The translations under genes and the position numbers were made by a program. Positions 1 to 7,930 of a DNA stretch of 64,000 nucleotides are shown piece after piece. The stretch is from Bacteroidota bacterium (GTDB lineage Bacteria; Bacteroidota; Bacteroidia; AKYH767-A; 2013-40CM-41-45), in NCBI GenBank assembly GCA_016711505.1, contig JADJSV010000004.1:62001-126000 (forward strand), in the 5' to 3' direction. Each line of letters opens with the position of its first letter. Within the stretch, counting starts at the first letter, position 1. A model generated the notes under the pieces. The model saw nothing but the letters and a program-made list of their open reading frames with translations. It was not told where the DNA came from and made no database searches.

Positions 1-27
1 TTGCTAAAGCGATCAAATATTAAATTA

Positions 28-333
28 CTAATAGATCTTCTGCTTCTTCATCTCCCTATCCGTACGTTTCGCATCGCGGTTCAATTTTACTCTTTCTTTA
101 CGTGGTAGCGCAGCTTGTTTATTTAAACGTTTCTTTTCACGTTGCAGTTTTCTTTCTTTAGCCTTCTGTCTGCGCGCTTCTCTTCTGTTTATTTCTCCGG
201 CAGTTTTACCATTCTGAATTTCTTTATTCTGCTGAACCGGTTTGTCATTAGGTACCGGAGTAGGATTCTGAGCATGTGAAGCAATAAATGCCAAAAGAGC
301 CAGAATTGTAAGTTTTATTTTTAAAGTTTTCAT
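28..333 (-). CDS. Small secreted Lys/Arg-rich protein
   Basis: 101 residues. The first ~21 form a signal peptide (MKTLKIK followed by a hydrophobic LTILALLAF stretch and a likely cleavage after SHA). The mature part is a highly basic, charged helix-forming region (residues 45-101, many KER/RREARR clusters), probably helical or coiled. Such short basic exported proteins are common orphans in Bacteroidota and have no assigned function. It stands alone, divergent from the gene at 606. I do not recognise a named family; the gene call rests on the clean signal peptide and uninterrupted frame. Confidence 0.6.
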   Translation of the reverse strand: MKTLKIKLTILALLAFIASHAQNPTPVPNDKPVQQNKEIQNGKTAGEINRREARRQKAKERKLQREKKRLNKQAALPRKERVKLNRDAKRTDREMKKQKIY

Positions 334-383
334 AGTTGGGGTGTTTGTTACAAGGAAACAGAAAATGTGCCACTGCTTTTAAT

Positions 384-417
384 TTAACTAATAACTAATA
401 ACTAATAACTAATAACT
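384..417. repeat. Short tandem repeat, unit ACTAATA
   Basis: About four head-to-tail copies of a 7-bp ACTAATA word in the intergenic space between two divergent genes. It belongs to the general class of degenerate word repeats seen in many gaps of this window. Confidence 0.7.
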
Positions 418-465
418 GGCCTCGTAGAAAAGCATTCCAAATATGAAAATTGTTTCCTACGAAGT

Positions 466-560
466 CCACTTTTCACTTTTCACTTTTCACTTTTCACTTT
501 TCACTTCCTTCACTTCATTCCACTTCATTTCACTCCATTCCACTTCATTTAATTCTTTGT
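466..560. repeat. Word repeat CACTTTT / CACTTCATTC
   Basis: Tandem CACTTTT words pass into CACTTCATTC/CACTTCATTT words. The same words occur at 19150-19195, and in reverse orientation at 30284-30421 and 34290-34682. It lies directly upstream of the gene at 606. Confidence 0.75.
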
Positions 561-605
561 TATTATTACATTTGGCTTAACAAAGAAAACACTCACCATA
601 AAAAA

Positions 606-1061
606 ATGGACAAACTAAACCTGCTCACAACAAAATTCCCCGAACTCATCAGAAGCGCTGATCCAAATGTGAAGCCTGTCTTTGGCAAAATGAATTTACA
701 GCAAATGGTCGAACACATGAGTGACGCAGTGCGCAATGCGAATGGAAAACTTTCATTTGAATTGCTTACTCCGCCGGAGAGAGTGGAAGCAATGCAATCT
801 TTTGTTCGTAGTGAAAAAGAGTTCAAGCCCAATACTAAAAATGTTTTACTTGGCGAAGAACCCGAGCCTGTGAAAAATAAAGATTTATCATTTGCCATTG
901 AAGAATATGAAATGGAAATTAAAGATTTTCAGAATTACTTTGCAAAGGATCCCAATGCAGTATTAATGAATCCATTTTTCGGTCCACTTAATTTCAGTGA
1001 TTGGTGTGACTTGTTGTATAAACATGCGGTGCATCATTTGAAGCAATTTAATCTCGTCTAG
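606..1061 (+). CDS. DUF1569/DinB-like protein
   Basis: 151 residues from the ATG at 606. The open frame runs back to 450, but that extension only translates CACTTTT word repeats, so I reject it. Motifs typical of the DUF1569 branch of the DinB four-helix superfamily are visible: FGKMNLQQMVEHMSDA near the N-terminus and NPFFGPLNFSDWCDLLYKHA followed by HHLKQF at the C-terminus. The His residues at HMSDA, KHA and HHLKQF could form the DinB-type metal site (inference). A TACATTTG box resembling the Bacteroidota -7 element lies at 567-574. The biochemical role of this family is unknown; proteins of this kind are usually annotated as uncharacterised or as putative thiol/stress-related DinB proteins. 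Confidence 0.75.
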   Translation: MDKLNLLTTKFPELIRSADPNVKPVFGKMNLQQMVEHMSDAVRNANGKLSFELLTPPERVEAMQSFVRSEKEFKPNTKNVLLGEEPEPVKNKDLSFAIEEYEMEIKDFQNYFAKDPNAVLMNPFFGPLNFSDWCDLLYKHAVHHLKQFNLV

Positions 1062-1065
1062 TCAT

Positions 1066-1202
1066 GAGGTCAAAGGTAAAGTAGAAGGTCAAAGGTCAAG
1101 GGTCAAAGGTCAATTGCGTTGTAGGATAATGCGCATTTTGATTCAGAGAAAATTGCATATTCACTTTCAATGTGACCCTTGACCTTTTACCCTTGACCTA
1201 CT
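1066..1202. repeat. Inverted word repeat, GGTCAAA arms
   Basis: Left arm (1066-1113) is built of AAGGTCAAAGGTCAAGGG words; right arm (about 1170-1202) carries the reverse complement (GACCCTTGACCTTTT). The two arms flank ~55 bp of unrelated sequence and would form a large imperfect hairpin between the DUF1569 gene and pyrR. A second copy of the family is at 48762-48966. Confidence 0.7.
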
Positions 1203-1237
1203 GTCAAAAGAGTTGCTGCTCGCCAACAATCAACTCC

Positions 1238-1268
1238 TTGCCAGATTCCAACATTTAACCTACTTTTG
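1238..1268 (+). promoter_or_regulatory. Putative pyrR promoter
   Basis: TTG at 1238-1240, 20 bp spacer, then TACTTTTG at 1261-1268, an exact match to the Bacteroidota -7 consensus TAnnTTTG. Only 9 bp separate the box from the ATG at 1278, so the transcript would be nearly leaderless. Confidence 0.4.
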
Positions 1269-1277
1269 GTTCCCGGA

Positions 1278-1808
1278 ATGCAAAAACGACTGCTTTTAAA
1301 CAGTACTGATTTTGAGATTACGATCAAGCGATTGTGTTATCAATTGATCGAAAATCATGACGATTTCGGTGATTCGGCACTTATTGGACTTCAGCCAAGA
1401 GGTGTTTTTGTCGCTTCCCGGATCCACCATCACCTTTCTTCTATCTTAAATATCCGGAATATCTGTCTGGGTCAGCTCGATATTACCTTTTATCGCGACG
1501 ATTTCCGCAAACGTGAAATATCAGCTCCTGCCGAAACAAAGATCGATTTCGAAGTGGAAAATAAGACCGTGATCCTGATCGATGATGTGCTCTTTACAGG
1601 ACGGACGATCCGCGCCGGAATGGATGCATTGCTTGATCTGGGGCGTCCGAAAAAAGTTGAACTCCTGACCTTAATTGACAGAAGATACAGCCGTCATCTT
1701 CCTATCGCACCTGATTATACCGGAATACAAGTTGATACAATTGCAACAGAAAAAGTGAAAGTTCAGTGGAAAGAGATCGATGGCGAAGATTCGGTCTGGT
1801 TAATATAA
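1278..1808 (+). CDS. pyrR: PyrR-type uracil phosphoribosyltransferase / pyrimidine regulator
   Basis: 176 residues from the ATG at 1278; an upstream in-frame TTG at 1266 overlaps the putative -7 box and is less likely. It is a type I phosphoribosyltransferase fold: LIGLQPRGVFVASRI in the N-terminal half and the PRPP loop VILIDDVLFTGRTIRAGMDAL (first residues around 95-115), which is the PyrR signature. The family makes UMP from uracil and PRPP and in many bacteria also binds pyr mRNA to control attenuation. Its neighbour 31 bp downstream is pyrB, the usual pyrR-pyrB order. I see no clear anti-terminator structure, so regulatory activity is inferred only from the family. Confidence 0.93.
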   Translation: MQKRLLLNSTDFEITIKRLCYQLIENHDDFGDSALIGLQPRGVFVASRIHHHLSSILNIRNICLGQLDITFYRDDFRKREISAPAETKIDFEVENKTVILIDDVLFTGRTIRAGMDALLDLGRPKKVELLTLIDRRYSRHLPIAPDYTGIQVDTIATEKVKVQWKEIDGEDSVWLI

Positions 1809-1839
1809 ATGATTGTCTGAAAAATAAAACTAAAGGAAT

Positions 1840-2757
1840 ATGTCACTGCTAAGCACGCCACATTTAATTGGAATAAAAGGATTGTCCCGTGCCGACATTG
1901 ATCTTATTTTTTCTACAGCCGACAACTTCAAGGAAGTCCTCAACCGCCCCATCAAAAAAGTTCCTTCGCTCAGAGACCTTACCATTGCCAATTTGTTTTT
2001 TGAAAATTCAACCCGTACCCGTTTATCATTTGAACTTGCAGAGAAAAGATTATCTGCCGACATTATTAATTTCTCTGCATCGTCATCATCAGTCAGCAAA
2101 GGTGAAACACTGATCGATACAGTCAACAATATTCTCGCTATGAAAACGGATATGGTTGTCATGCGACATCCCAATGCCGGAGCAGCGCTGTTTCTTTCAA
2201 AGCATGTTAAATCAAAGATCATCAATGCCGGTGATGGTGCGCACGAACATCCGACTCAAGCCTTACTCGATGCATTTTCAATCAGAGGAAAAGTCGGTGA
2301 TCTGGGAGGCAAAAAAGTAGATATCATGGGTGACATTCTGCATTCACGCGTTGCTCTGTCAAACATTTTCTGTCTGCAGAAACTAGGAGCGGAGGTAATG
2401 GTCTGCGGACCGGCAACCTTGATCCCTAAATACATTTCATCACTAGGTGTTAAAGTAGAAACCGACCTGCGCAAGGCCCTTGAATGGTGCGACGTTGCCA
2501 ACATGCTCCGCATCCAGTTGGAGCGTCAGGACATCAGATATTTTCCGACCATCCGTGAGTATGTAATGCAATACGGACTTACCAAAGAGATTCTCAATTC
2601 CCTGAAGAAGGAGATCATCGTCATGCACCCCGGCCCAATTAACCGCGGCGTAGAGATCACCAGCGAAGTTGCAGATTCATCACAGTCAATCATACTTGAA
2701 CAGGTGGAGAATGGGGTGGCTATTCGGATGGCGGTGATCTATCTGCTGGCGTCGTGA
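1840..2757 (+). CDS. pyrB: Aspartate carbamoyltransferase catalytic subunit
   Basis: 305 residues, the normal length for the catalytic chain. It condenses carbamoyl phosphate with aspartate, the committed step of UMP synthesis, in the cytosol. Visible signatures: the carbamoyl-phosphate loop FFENSTRTRLSFE (about residues 48-60), SSVSKGET, the MRHPNAGAA segment, DGAHEHPTQALLD (about 130-142) and the aspartate-binding HPGPINRG near residue 265. Co-directional with pyrR, 31 bp apart. No pyrI regulatory subunit is adjacent. The gene is intact. Confidence 0.97.
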   Translation: MSLLSTPHLIGIKGLSRADIDLIFSTADNFKEVLNRPIKKVPSLRDLTIANLFFENSTRTRLSFELAEKRLSADIINFSASSSSVSKGETLIDTVNNILAMKTDMVVMRHPNAGAALFLSKHVKSKIINAGDGAHEHPTQALLDAFSIRGKVGDLGGKKVDIMGDILHSRVALSNIFCLQKLGAEVMVCGPATLIPKYISSLGVKVETDLRKALEWCDVANMLRIQLERQDIRYFPTIREYVMQYGLTKEILNSLKKEIIVMHPGPINRGVEITSEVADSSQSIILEQVENGVAIRMAVIYLLAS

Positions 2758-3006
2758 AATATGTGTTTTTTTACTATAGACTTACTCTTAAACTTACTCT
2801 TAAACTAAATTTATTTCTACTCTAATTTTTTACTCTAATTTTACAATTGATCATATGGTCATAGGTCAAGTTTGCATTTATTGATTCGATGAGTACTTCA
2901 CTTTTTTTACCTACAATTTGCGGTGTCCTTTAAAAAAAAACTCCTTCCGTAATTTATTGATCCATTTAATATTTGTCTAACATCATATTAATCTATTTGA
3001 ATTGAA

Positions 3007-3175
3007 ATTAGCCCCATCGGGGCGACCTGTTTGTAGGGAAGGGATGAAAGTTTCGATTAGCCCCATCGGGGCGACCTGTTTGTAGGAATGGAATGAGTAA
3101 CGATTAGCCCCATCGGGGCGACCTGTTTGTAGAAATGGAATGAGTGTAACGATTAGCCCCGTAGGGGCGACCTGT
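3007..3175 (+). repeat. GCCCC-ATC-GGGGC palindromic repeats, forward array
   Basis: Four copies (3007, 3056, 3103, 3152), about 48 bp apart, of ATTAGCCCCATCGGGGC followed by GACCTGTTTGTAG. Each contains a 5-bp stem, 3-nt loop palindrome; copy 4 has GTA instead of ATC in the loop. This is a REP-like intergenic element. A reversed array begins at 3262. Confidence 0.85.
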
Positions 3176-3261
3176 GAATTAAAAATGGTCGTCTCCTATG
3201 AAATTCAAAATCACGCATAATTTTTATTCATTTGATTTTAAATTCACATGTACCGCATCTC

Positions 3262-3560
3262 ACAGGTCGCCCCTACGGGGCTTGGGTCTATTTCTAAATC
3301 ACGGCTAACGGTCCCCTCGGTTGGTCTTCAATTCAGGCTACAACGGCCCCTACGGGGCTTGGGTCTATTTCTAATTCACAGCTACAAACTGGTCGCCCCT
3401 ATGGGGCTTGGGTCTGTTCCTAATTCATGGCTACAAACAGGTCGCCCCTACAGGGCTTTGGGTCTGTTCCTAATTCACACCTGCAAAAAGGTTGAACCTA
3501 CGGGGCTTTGGGTATTATTTCTAATTCACATCTGCAAACAGGTTGCATTTGCAGGACTAA
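3262..3560 (-). repeat. GCCCC palindromic repeats, reversed degenerate array
   Basis: About six progressively diverged copies in the opposite orientation to the 3007 array (ACAGGTCGCCCC-TAC-GGGGC then TTGGGTCT), near 3262, 3342, 3386, 3434, 3484 and 3535. Head-to-head placement around a ~85-bp AT-rich centre makes a large inverted structure. The 110-codon open frame across it is only the translated repeat. Confidence 0.8.
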
Positions 3561-3561
3561 C

Positions 3562-3725
3562 AAAACCTGTAATCCTTTAATCCAAGTCTAAATCCTAATT
3601 AATTCCTTAATCCCTTTAAACCTAGTCCAAATCCTATTAATCCATTATTCCCTTTAATCCTGGTCCAAATCCTACTAATCCATCAATCCTTTTAATCCTA
3701 GTCCAATCCTATTAATCTTAATTAA
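3562..3725. repeat. Word repeat AATCCTTTAATCC
   Basis: Degenerate tandem words AATCC, TTTAATCC and AGTCCAAATCC fill the gap before the STAS promoter. A short run of the same words occurs at 30831-30885. No gene is visible in 2758-3764; the remainder is AT-rich spacer. Confidence 0.65.
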
Positions 3726-3764
3726 CAATTTCATCATTTTTGATTGTTGAAAATTATTGTCCAC

Positions 3765-3798
3765 TTGTTTTCTTTACGGTTTTTTAGTCGTAAATTTG
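3765..3798 (+). promoter_or_regulatory. Putative promoter of STAS gene
   Basis: TTG at 3765-3767 and TAAATTTG at 3791-3798 (exact TAnnTTTG), 23 bp apart, which is slightly long. The ATG at 3816 follows 17 bp later. Confidence 0.4.
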
Positions 3799-3815
3799 AA
3801 GAAACTCAAACGATT

Positions 3816-4187
3816 ATGAATTTAACTATTGATAAACAAGAGAAGTATGCTTTGGTTTCTATCAAGGAATCAAAACTGACTTCATTAGTAGCGCCGGATC
3901 TGAAAGCTGAAATTGTAATGCTGAATCACGATGGTTTCAAGAATATGATCTTTGATCTGAATGAGGTTCAATATTGCGATTCATCAGGACTAAGCGCAAT
4001 CTTAGTTGCTTATCGTGCTTGTCGTGATAATAATGGCGCTTTCGTACTTGCCGGTGTTCAGGATCACGTTCGTAAACTGATCTCCATTTCTCAACTCGAT
4101 GGAATGTTAGTGCAGGTTCCAACAGTTAATGAAGCTATCGATCTTATCTTTATGGATGAAGTCGAAAAACAACTTCATAAAGAATAG
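3816..4187 (+). CDS. STAS-domain anti-sigma factor antagonist
   Basis: 123 residues from the ATG at 3816. The frame stays open back to 3744, but the -7 box at 3791-3798 lies inside that extension. It is a single STAS domain: FKNMIFDLNEVQYCDSSGLS contains the D-S-SG motif whose first serine is the phospho-acceptor in SpoIIAA/RsbV-type antagonists (about residues 55-60). The fold ends with the LISISQLDGML helix. In the family, the unphosphorylated form binds an anti-sigma kinase and frees a sigma factor; no partner kinase is adjacent, so the target is unknown. Confidence 0.85.
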   Translation: MNLTIDKQEKYALVSIKESKLTSLVAPDLKAEIVMLNHDGFKNMIFDLNEVQYCDSSGLSAILVAYRACRDNNGAFVLAGVQDHVRKLISISQLDGMLVQVPTVNEAIDLIFMDEVEKQLHKE

Positions 4188-4191
4188 TGCT

Positions 4192-4942
4192 ATGAAAAAA
4201 TCTACTTGATGATTGCAATTTGTATTGCATTCGTTAGTGCTTCATCAGCACAATGTATCCCGATACTTCAATAACTCACAATGTTCCTGGTATTTATCCG
4301 GATACTCTTATTGGTTTGCCTCATTCATATGTTGGCGTCCCTTACCAGGCTGATATCCAAGTGAAAGTATTTACTAATACCACTTATATGGGAGTGCCGG
4401 CAACTATTGATTCTATAATAGTCACTTCCGTCGCCGGATTACCTCCAGGTTTTGTTTACTCTTGTACGCCTTCTAACTGTCTGTTTCCCGGAGGTTCGGA
4501 CGCTTGTATTCTATTAAGCGGATCGGCGCCATCAGCGGGCATTGTTGGTGCATATCCATTGACCGTAAATACGACTGTCTATGGAAAAGTCTTTGGTGTA
4601 CCACAAAGTATCCCACAACCTATTACATCATATACTATTTACATCGAAAACAATGTAGGTATTTCTGCAGTTTCGAATTTGTCCTTTTTAGTTGGACAAA
4701 ATGTTCCAAATCCTGCTTCAGAGAATACGTTGATTCCGGTAAATCTGCCACACAGTTCATTAGTACATTACACTGTTTCTAATTTGTTAGGTAAAAAAGT
4801 AATTGCACGAGAGTTGATTCTTCAGAAGGGTAGTAATACAATTCCTCTGAATCTGCAGGAACTTCCTGCAGGGATCTATCTTTATACGATCACCTACGGA
4901 GAACAGTCTCTTACCCGCCGAATGATCGTTTCTGAAAACTAA
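4192..4942 (+). CDS. Small T9SS-sorted secreted protein, frameshifted in the signal peptide
   Basis: The frame open from 4253 lacks a signal peptide, but one is encoded just upstream in two other frames. Starting at ATG 4192, one extra A in the A-run at 4195-4200 gives MKKIYLMIAICIAFVSASSAQ, and one extra T near 4256 gives AQC-YPDTSITHN, joining the main frame. Restored length is 250 residues. The C-terminus (about 170-250) is a T9SS type A sorting domain: VGQNVPNPASENTLIPV ... GIYLYTITYGEQSLTRRMIVSEN. The middle region is Pro/Gly-rich beta sequence with no recognised catalytic motif. It overlaps the start of rnz by one base. Either two sequencing errors or a recently broken gene. Confidence 0.75.
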
Positions 4943-5856
4943 TGGTTTTTGAAGTCAGTATCTTAGGCAGTAGTTCTGCCACTCCTATATATCAAAGACA
5001 TCCCACCGCTCAGGTTTTAAATATCCATGAGCGGTTTTTTTTGGTGGATTGCGGAGAAGGTACACTGATCCAGTTGAATCGCTACAAGATCAAATTTCAT
5101 CGCATCAATCACATTTTCATTTCGCATCTGCACGGCGATCATTACCTCGGTTTGTTAGGATTGCTTTCTACCATGCATCTGCAAGGCAGAACCATTCCCA
5201 TGCATCTGTACTGCCAGGAACCGCTGAAAGAGATCATCGAAATTCAGTTGAAGTATTCTGAAACCAATTTACGTTTCCCTATCGTCTATCACATGCTGGA
5301 TGCAAAGAATCCGGCAGTCATTTTCGACGACGACGATATTGAAATAAGTACGATCATTCTCAATCACAGAATTCCCTGCACCGGATTTTTATTCAAAGAA
5401 AAACCGCGCTTGAGAAAATTGCAAAAAGAGAACTTGCAGAAATTCAATATTCCTATTCATGTGTATCAGGAATTAAAGAATGGAAAAGATTATGTCGATG
5501 AAAATGGAGTAGTGATAGCAAACTCAGAATTAACAACCGATCCCAAAATCCCTCGTTCATATGCATTTTGTTCTGATACTTGTTATGACGAACGAATCAT
5601 TCCTTTCGTAAATGAGATCGACCTGCTTTACCATGAAGCAACTTTTCTAAGCGATAAAGAAGACCGCGCAAAAGAAACTTTTCATTCTACTGCAGCACAG
5701 GCGGCGACCATTGCAAAAAAAGCAAAAGTGAAGCGGTTGATCATTGGGCATTTTTCGGCGAGGTATAAAAACCTATATCCACTTTTAGATGAAGCAAAAG
5801 AGGTTTTTTCGGAGACGACGTTGGCGATGGAGGGTGATGTTTTTTCAATAAGCTAG
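4942..5856 (+). CDS. rnz: Ribonuclease Z (tRNA 3'-end endonuclease)
   Basis: 304 residues, typical of the short RNase Z/ElaC form. It is a metallo-beta-lactamase fold: GSSSATPIYQRHPTAQ at the N-terminus, the zinc motif HLHGDHYLGLLG (about residues 63-74), the SDTCYDERI strand, YHEATF and the C-terminal IIGHFSARY. It removes the 3' trailer from tRNA precursors lacking encoded CCA. The start codon overlaps the stop of the preceding T9SS gene (TAATG). No defects seen. Confidence 0.95.
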   Translation: MVFEVSILGSSSATPIYQRHPTAQVLNIHERFFLVDCGEGTLIQLNRYKIKFHRINHIFISHLHGDHYLGLLGLLSTMHLQGRTIPMHLYCQEPLKEIIEIQLKYSETNLRFPIVYHMLDAKNPAVIFDDDDIEISTIILNHRIPCTGFLFKEKPRLRKLQKENLQKFNIPIHVYQELKNGKDYVDENGVVIANSELTTDPKIPRSYAFCSDTCYDERIIPFVNEIDLLYHEATFLSDKEDRAKETFHSTAAQAATIAKKAKVKRLIIGHFSARYKNLYPLLDEAKEVFSETTLAMEGDVFSIS

Positions 5857-5996
5857 TGGTTGGATAAACAACTTGAAACTTACTCTTAAACTATTTTAGT
5901 AAGTAGTAATTAGTGAGTGGTAAGTAGCACTTTTACCATGAGTTCAAGATGTTTCTTTTATGAATCTGTTAATGCAACAGTAAATCCTATAAACCC

Positions 5997-6130
5997 AAAG
6001 TTCCTTCCAGGATGACCATTGTCGGCTATACATTATGCACGAGGGGAAAACATTTATGCGGCCCGGCATAAATGTTTTTCCCCCGATACAAAACAACCAC
6101 ACTGTCATCCTGGAAGGACCTTTTCGGTTT
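5997..6130. repeat. Nested hairpin element A (GGAAGGA family)
   Basis: Outer arms TTCCTTCCAGGATGAC (ending 6016) and GTCATCCTGGAAGGA (from 6104) enclose an inner hairpin, GGGGAAAACATTTATGC against GCATAAATGTTTTTCCCCC (6043-6085) with a GGCCCG tip. It sits between the convergent rnz and histidine kinase genes. Its neighbour B shares its layout and flanks. Confidence 0.85.
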
Positions 6131-6307
6131 CTAAGCGAGGTCGTCTCATAGAACTTAATAATTTTTAATTAAAAAATGAAAAAAGATCTCTTGATAGGAA
6201 AATAATTCCATTATACTCGTCATCAGTACTACTGAAAGAAATTAATCTTAATGTAGAATCAGTAACCCTCGGATTTTATATCCTTATGCTTTCAAATAAT
6301 GATAATA

Positions 6308-6339
6308 ATATCTTGAATAAAAAAGTTTTGATCTCAAGA
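6308..6339. repeat. Direct repeat accompanying hairpin element A
   Basis: A 32-bp segment starting ATATCTTGAATAAAAAAG recurs identically at 6577-6608. Together with the shared hairpin flanks this shows that a ~265-bp block was duplicated in tandem. The rest of 6150-6380 is AT-rich with one ~58-codon open stretch lacking a start; I do not call it a gene. Confidence 0.75.
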
Positions 6340-6379
6340 GGAAGATTATAATATTAATTTCAACGATGAAACTGTAAAG

Positions 6380-6536
6380 CTTAGAAACCGAAAAGGTCCT
6401 TCCAGGACGACCATAGTCGCTATACATTATGCACAAGGTGAAAAAAAATTATGCAGGCCCGCATAATTTTTTTTCACCTTTGTGCATATAAAACAAACTG
6501 ACATGTCATCCTGGAAGGACCTTTTCGGTTTCTAAG
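6380..6536. repeat. Nested hairpin element B (GGAAGGA family)
   Basis: Outer arms of 32 bp (6380-6411 and 6505-6536) are complementary except for one base. The inner arms, TATGCACAAGGTGAAAAAAA and onward (6421-6447) against its complement (to 6487), are complementary apart from a one-base bulge, tip AGGCCC. Long and strong enough to act as a bidirectional terminator or an mRNA 3' hairpin between convergent genes. Confidence 0.85.
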
Positions 6537-6665
6537 CAAGGTCGTCTCATAGAACTTAATATTTCTAATGGGAAGAATATCTTGAATAAAAAAGTTTTGA
6601 TCTCAAGATGATAAAAAATAATTAGTAGCAGAAAAGTTTAGTAATTCATAGTACTCTCATTCAAA

Positions 6666-7907
6666 CTACTTTGTATTCAAAGACCTTATCTTCTTCCTTT
6701 CAACATCAAGATCACGTAAGGCGATTTTTATACCTTCCCGGAATTCGGAAAATAAGCGAGGTATCAAATCCAAATGTTCCCGATCACGTGCATACTCCTC
6801 AATGTTGGTGATGATCTTTTTCAATTCACTCAACTCAAAAATTGCAACACTTGATTTTATTTTATGCGCCACAGCATGAACTTCTTTCCAGTTCGATGTT
6901 AAAAGGGCTGCTTCGATTTTTTGAATTGCTTCAGGAGCTTGCTTATGGAAAATTTCAATTAACTGTACAGCCAGGTCCATATCGCCGCCGGTGAATTTAT
7001 CCAGAAACTCCAGATTCATTCCGGGCTCTTTGAAACGAGAGGCAGGACTTTCAATTTTACCTTGCTCTTTTCTCGGACCGGGTTGAACATATTTCAGAAG
7101 AACAGAAAATAATTCTTCGGGAGTGTATGGCTTTACAACATAATCATCCATGCCGGCTTCTTTTGCTTTCGCCTTTTCTTTTTCTGAAGCATCTGCCGTA
7201 ATTGCGATAACAGGAACGTTTCGCATTTCCTTGCGGAGGCGGAGGCGTATCTCTCTGGTAATTTCGTAACCATCCATTTCCGGCATCTGAATATCCATCA
7301 AGATCACATCGTATGTATTCACACGAAGTTTATCCAATGCATTTCTTCCGTTATATGATGTATCCAGATTTTCAAAGCCGAATTTCTTCAGCATGTTTTT
7401 TATCAGAAGCTGATTTACTTTGTTGTCTTCTACGATCAATACCGCTACATGCGAATAATCACCAGGCTGGATCTCTTCCAGACGCTGAATATTCTCAGGA
7501 GCAACTTCATTTCTTCCAAGTCTGAACGATAAGTCAACGGAAAATTCCGAACCTTCGTTCACACGACTCTTCACTGTAATACTTCCGCCTTGTAATTCTA
7601 CCAATTGCTTTACAATCGTCAATCCAAGTCCGGTTCCTTCGTATCTTCTTTTATTATTATCGGCCTGCTCGAAACTTTCGAAAATTGTTGTCAGCTTATT
7701 ATCAGGAATACCAATTCCGGTATCAGTTACTTTCATTCTTATTCTGCAAACGTTGTCCTTTTGTTCCAGTAAACGGATGTCCAGACTAACTTTACCTTTG
7801 TCAGTAAACTTCAATGAATTTCCAAGTAAGTTCACCAGGATCTGATTCAATCGGATAGGGTCACCAACTAATTTATCTTTCAGATTATAATCGATCGTAC
7901 AACCCAA
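6666..7907 (-). CDS. Hybrid histidine kinase, C-terminal part (HATPase-REC-Hpt)
   Basis: This is the C-terminal portion of one gene whose N-terminal portion is 7931-9181; the apparent start at 7907 is an internal TTG. Domains in order: HATPase_c with N-box NQILVNLLGNSLKF, G1 DTGIGIP and G2 GTGLGLTIVKQL; receiver domain with LIVEDNKVNQ, phospho-acceptor in LMDIQMPEMDGYE and KPYTPEE; and a C-terminal Hpt domain with the phospho-His in HAVAHKIKSS. In-frame reading upstream of 7907 continues as FHFRNLIKGIIQILQVKADE, the normal linker after HisKA. The dimerisation helix 2 and linker between this and the other half are missing (see findings). Confidence 0.85.
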   Translation of the reverse strand: MGCTIDYNLKDKLVGDPIRLNQILVNLLGNSLKFTDKGKVSLDIRLLEQKDNVCRIRMKVTDTGIGIPDNKLTTIFESFEQADNNKRRYEGTGLGLTIVKQLVELQGGSITVKSRVNEGSEFSVDLSFRLGRNEVAPENIQRLEEIQPGDYSHVAVLIVEDNKVNQLLIKNMLKKFGFENLDTSYNGRNALDKLRVNTYDVILMDIQMPEMDGYEITREIRLRLRKEMRNVPVIAITADASEKEKAKAKEAGMDDYVVKPYTPEELFSVLLKYVQPGPRKEQGKIESPASRFKEPGMNLEFLDKFTGGDMDLAVQLIEIFHKQAPEAIQKIEAALLTSNWKEVHAVAHKIKSSVAIFELSELKKIITNIEEYARDREHLDLIPRLFSEFREGIKIALRDLDVERKKIRSLNTK

Positions 7908-7930
7908 TTGAATTTTTTTCTCATCGGCTT

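Noticed and set aside
3007..3175. CRISPR-like regular spacing (~48 bp) of a 30-bp repeat
   Set aside because: Repeats are short strong palindromes, spacers are short and similar to each other, only four copies, and no cas genes are near.
3248..3580. 110-codon plus-strand open frame
   Set aside because: It only translates the reversed GCCCC palindrome array (repeating APTGLGS-like text); no start context or family.
4192..4260. Programmed frameshifting in the T9SS gene's signal peptide
   Set aside because: Two separate deletions within 65 bp, the second not at a slippery sequence; error or decay is simpler.
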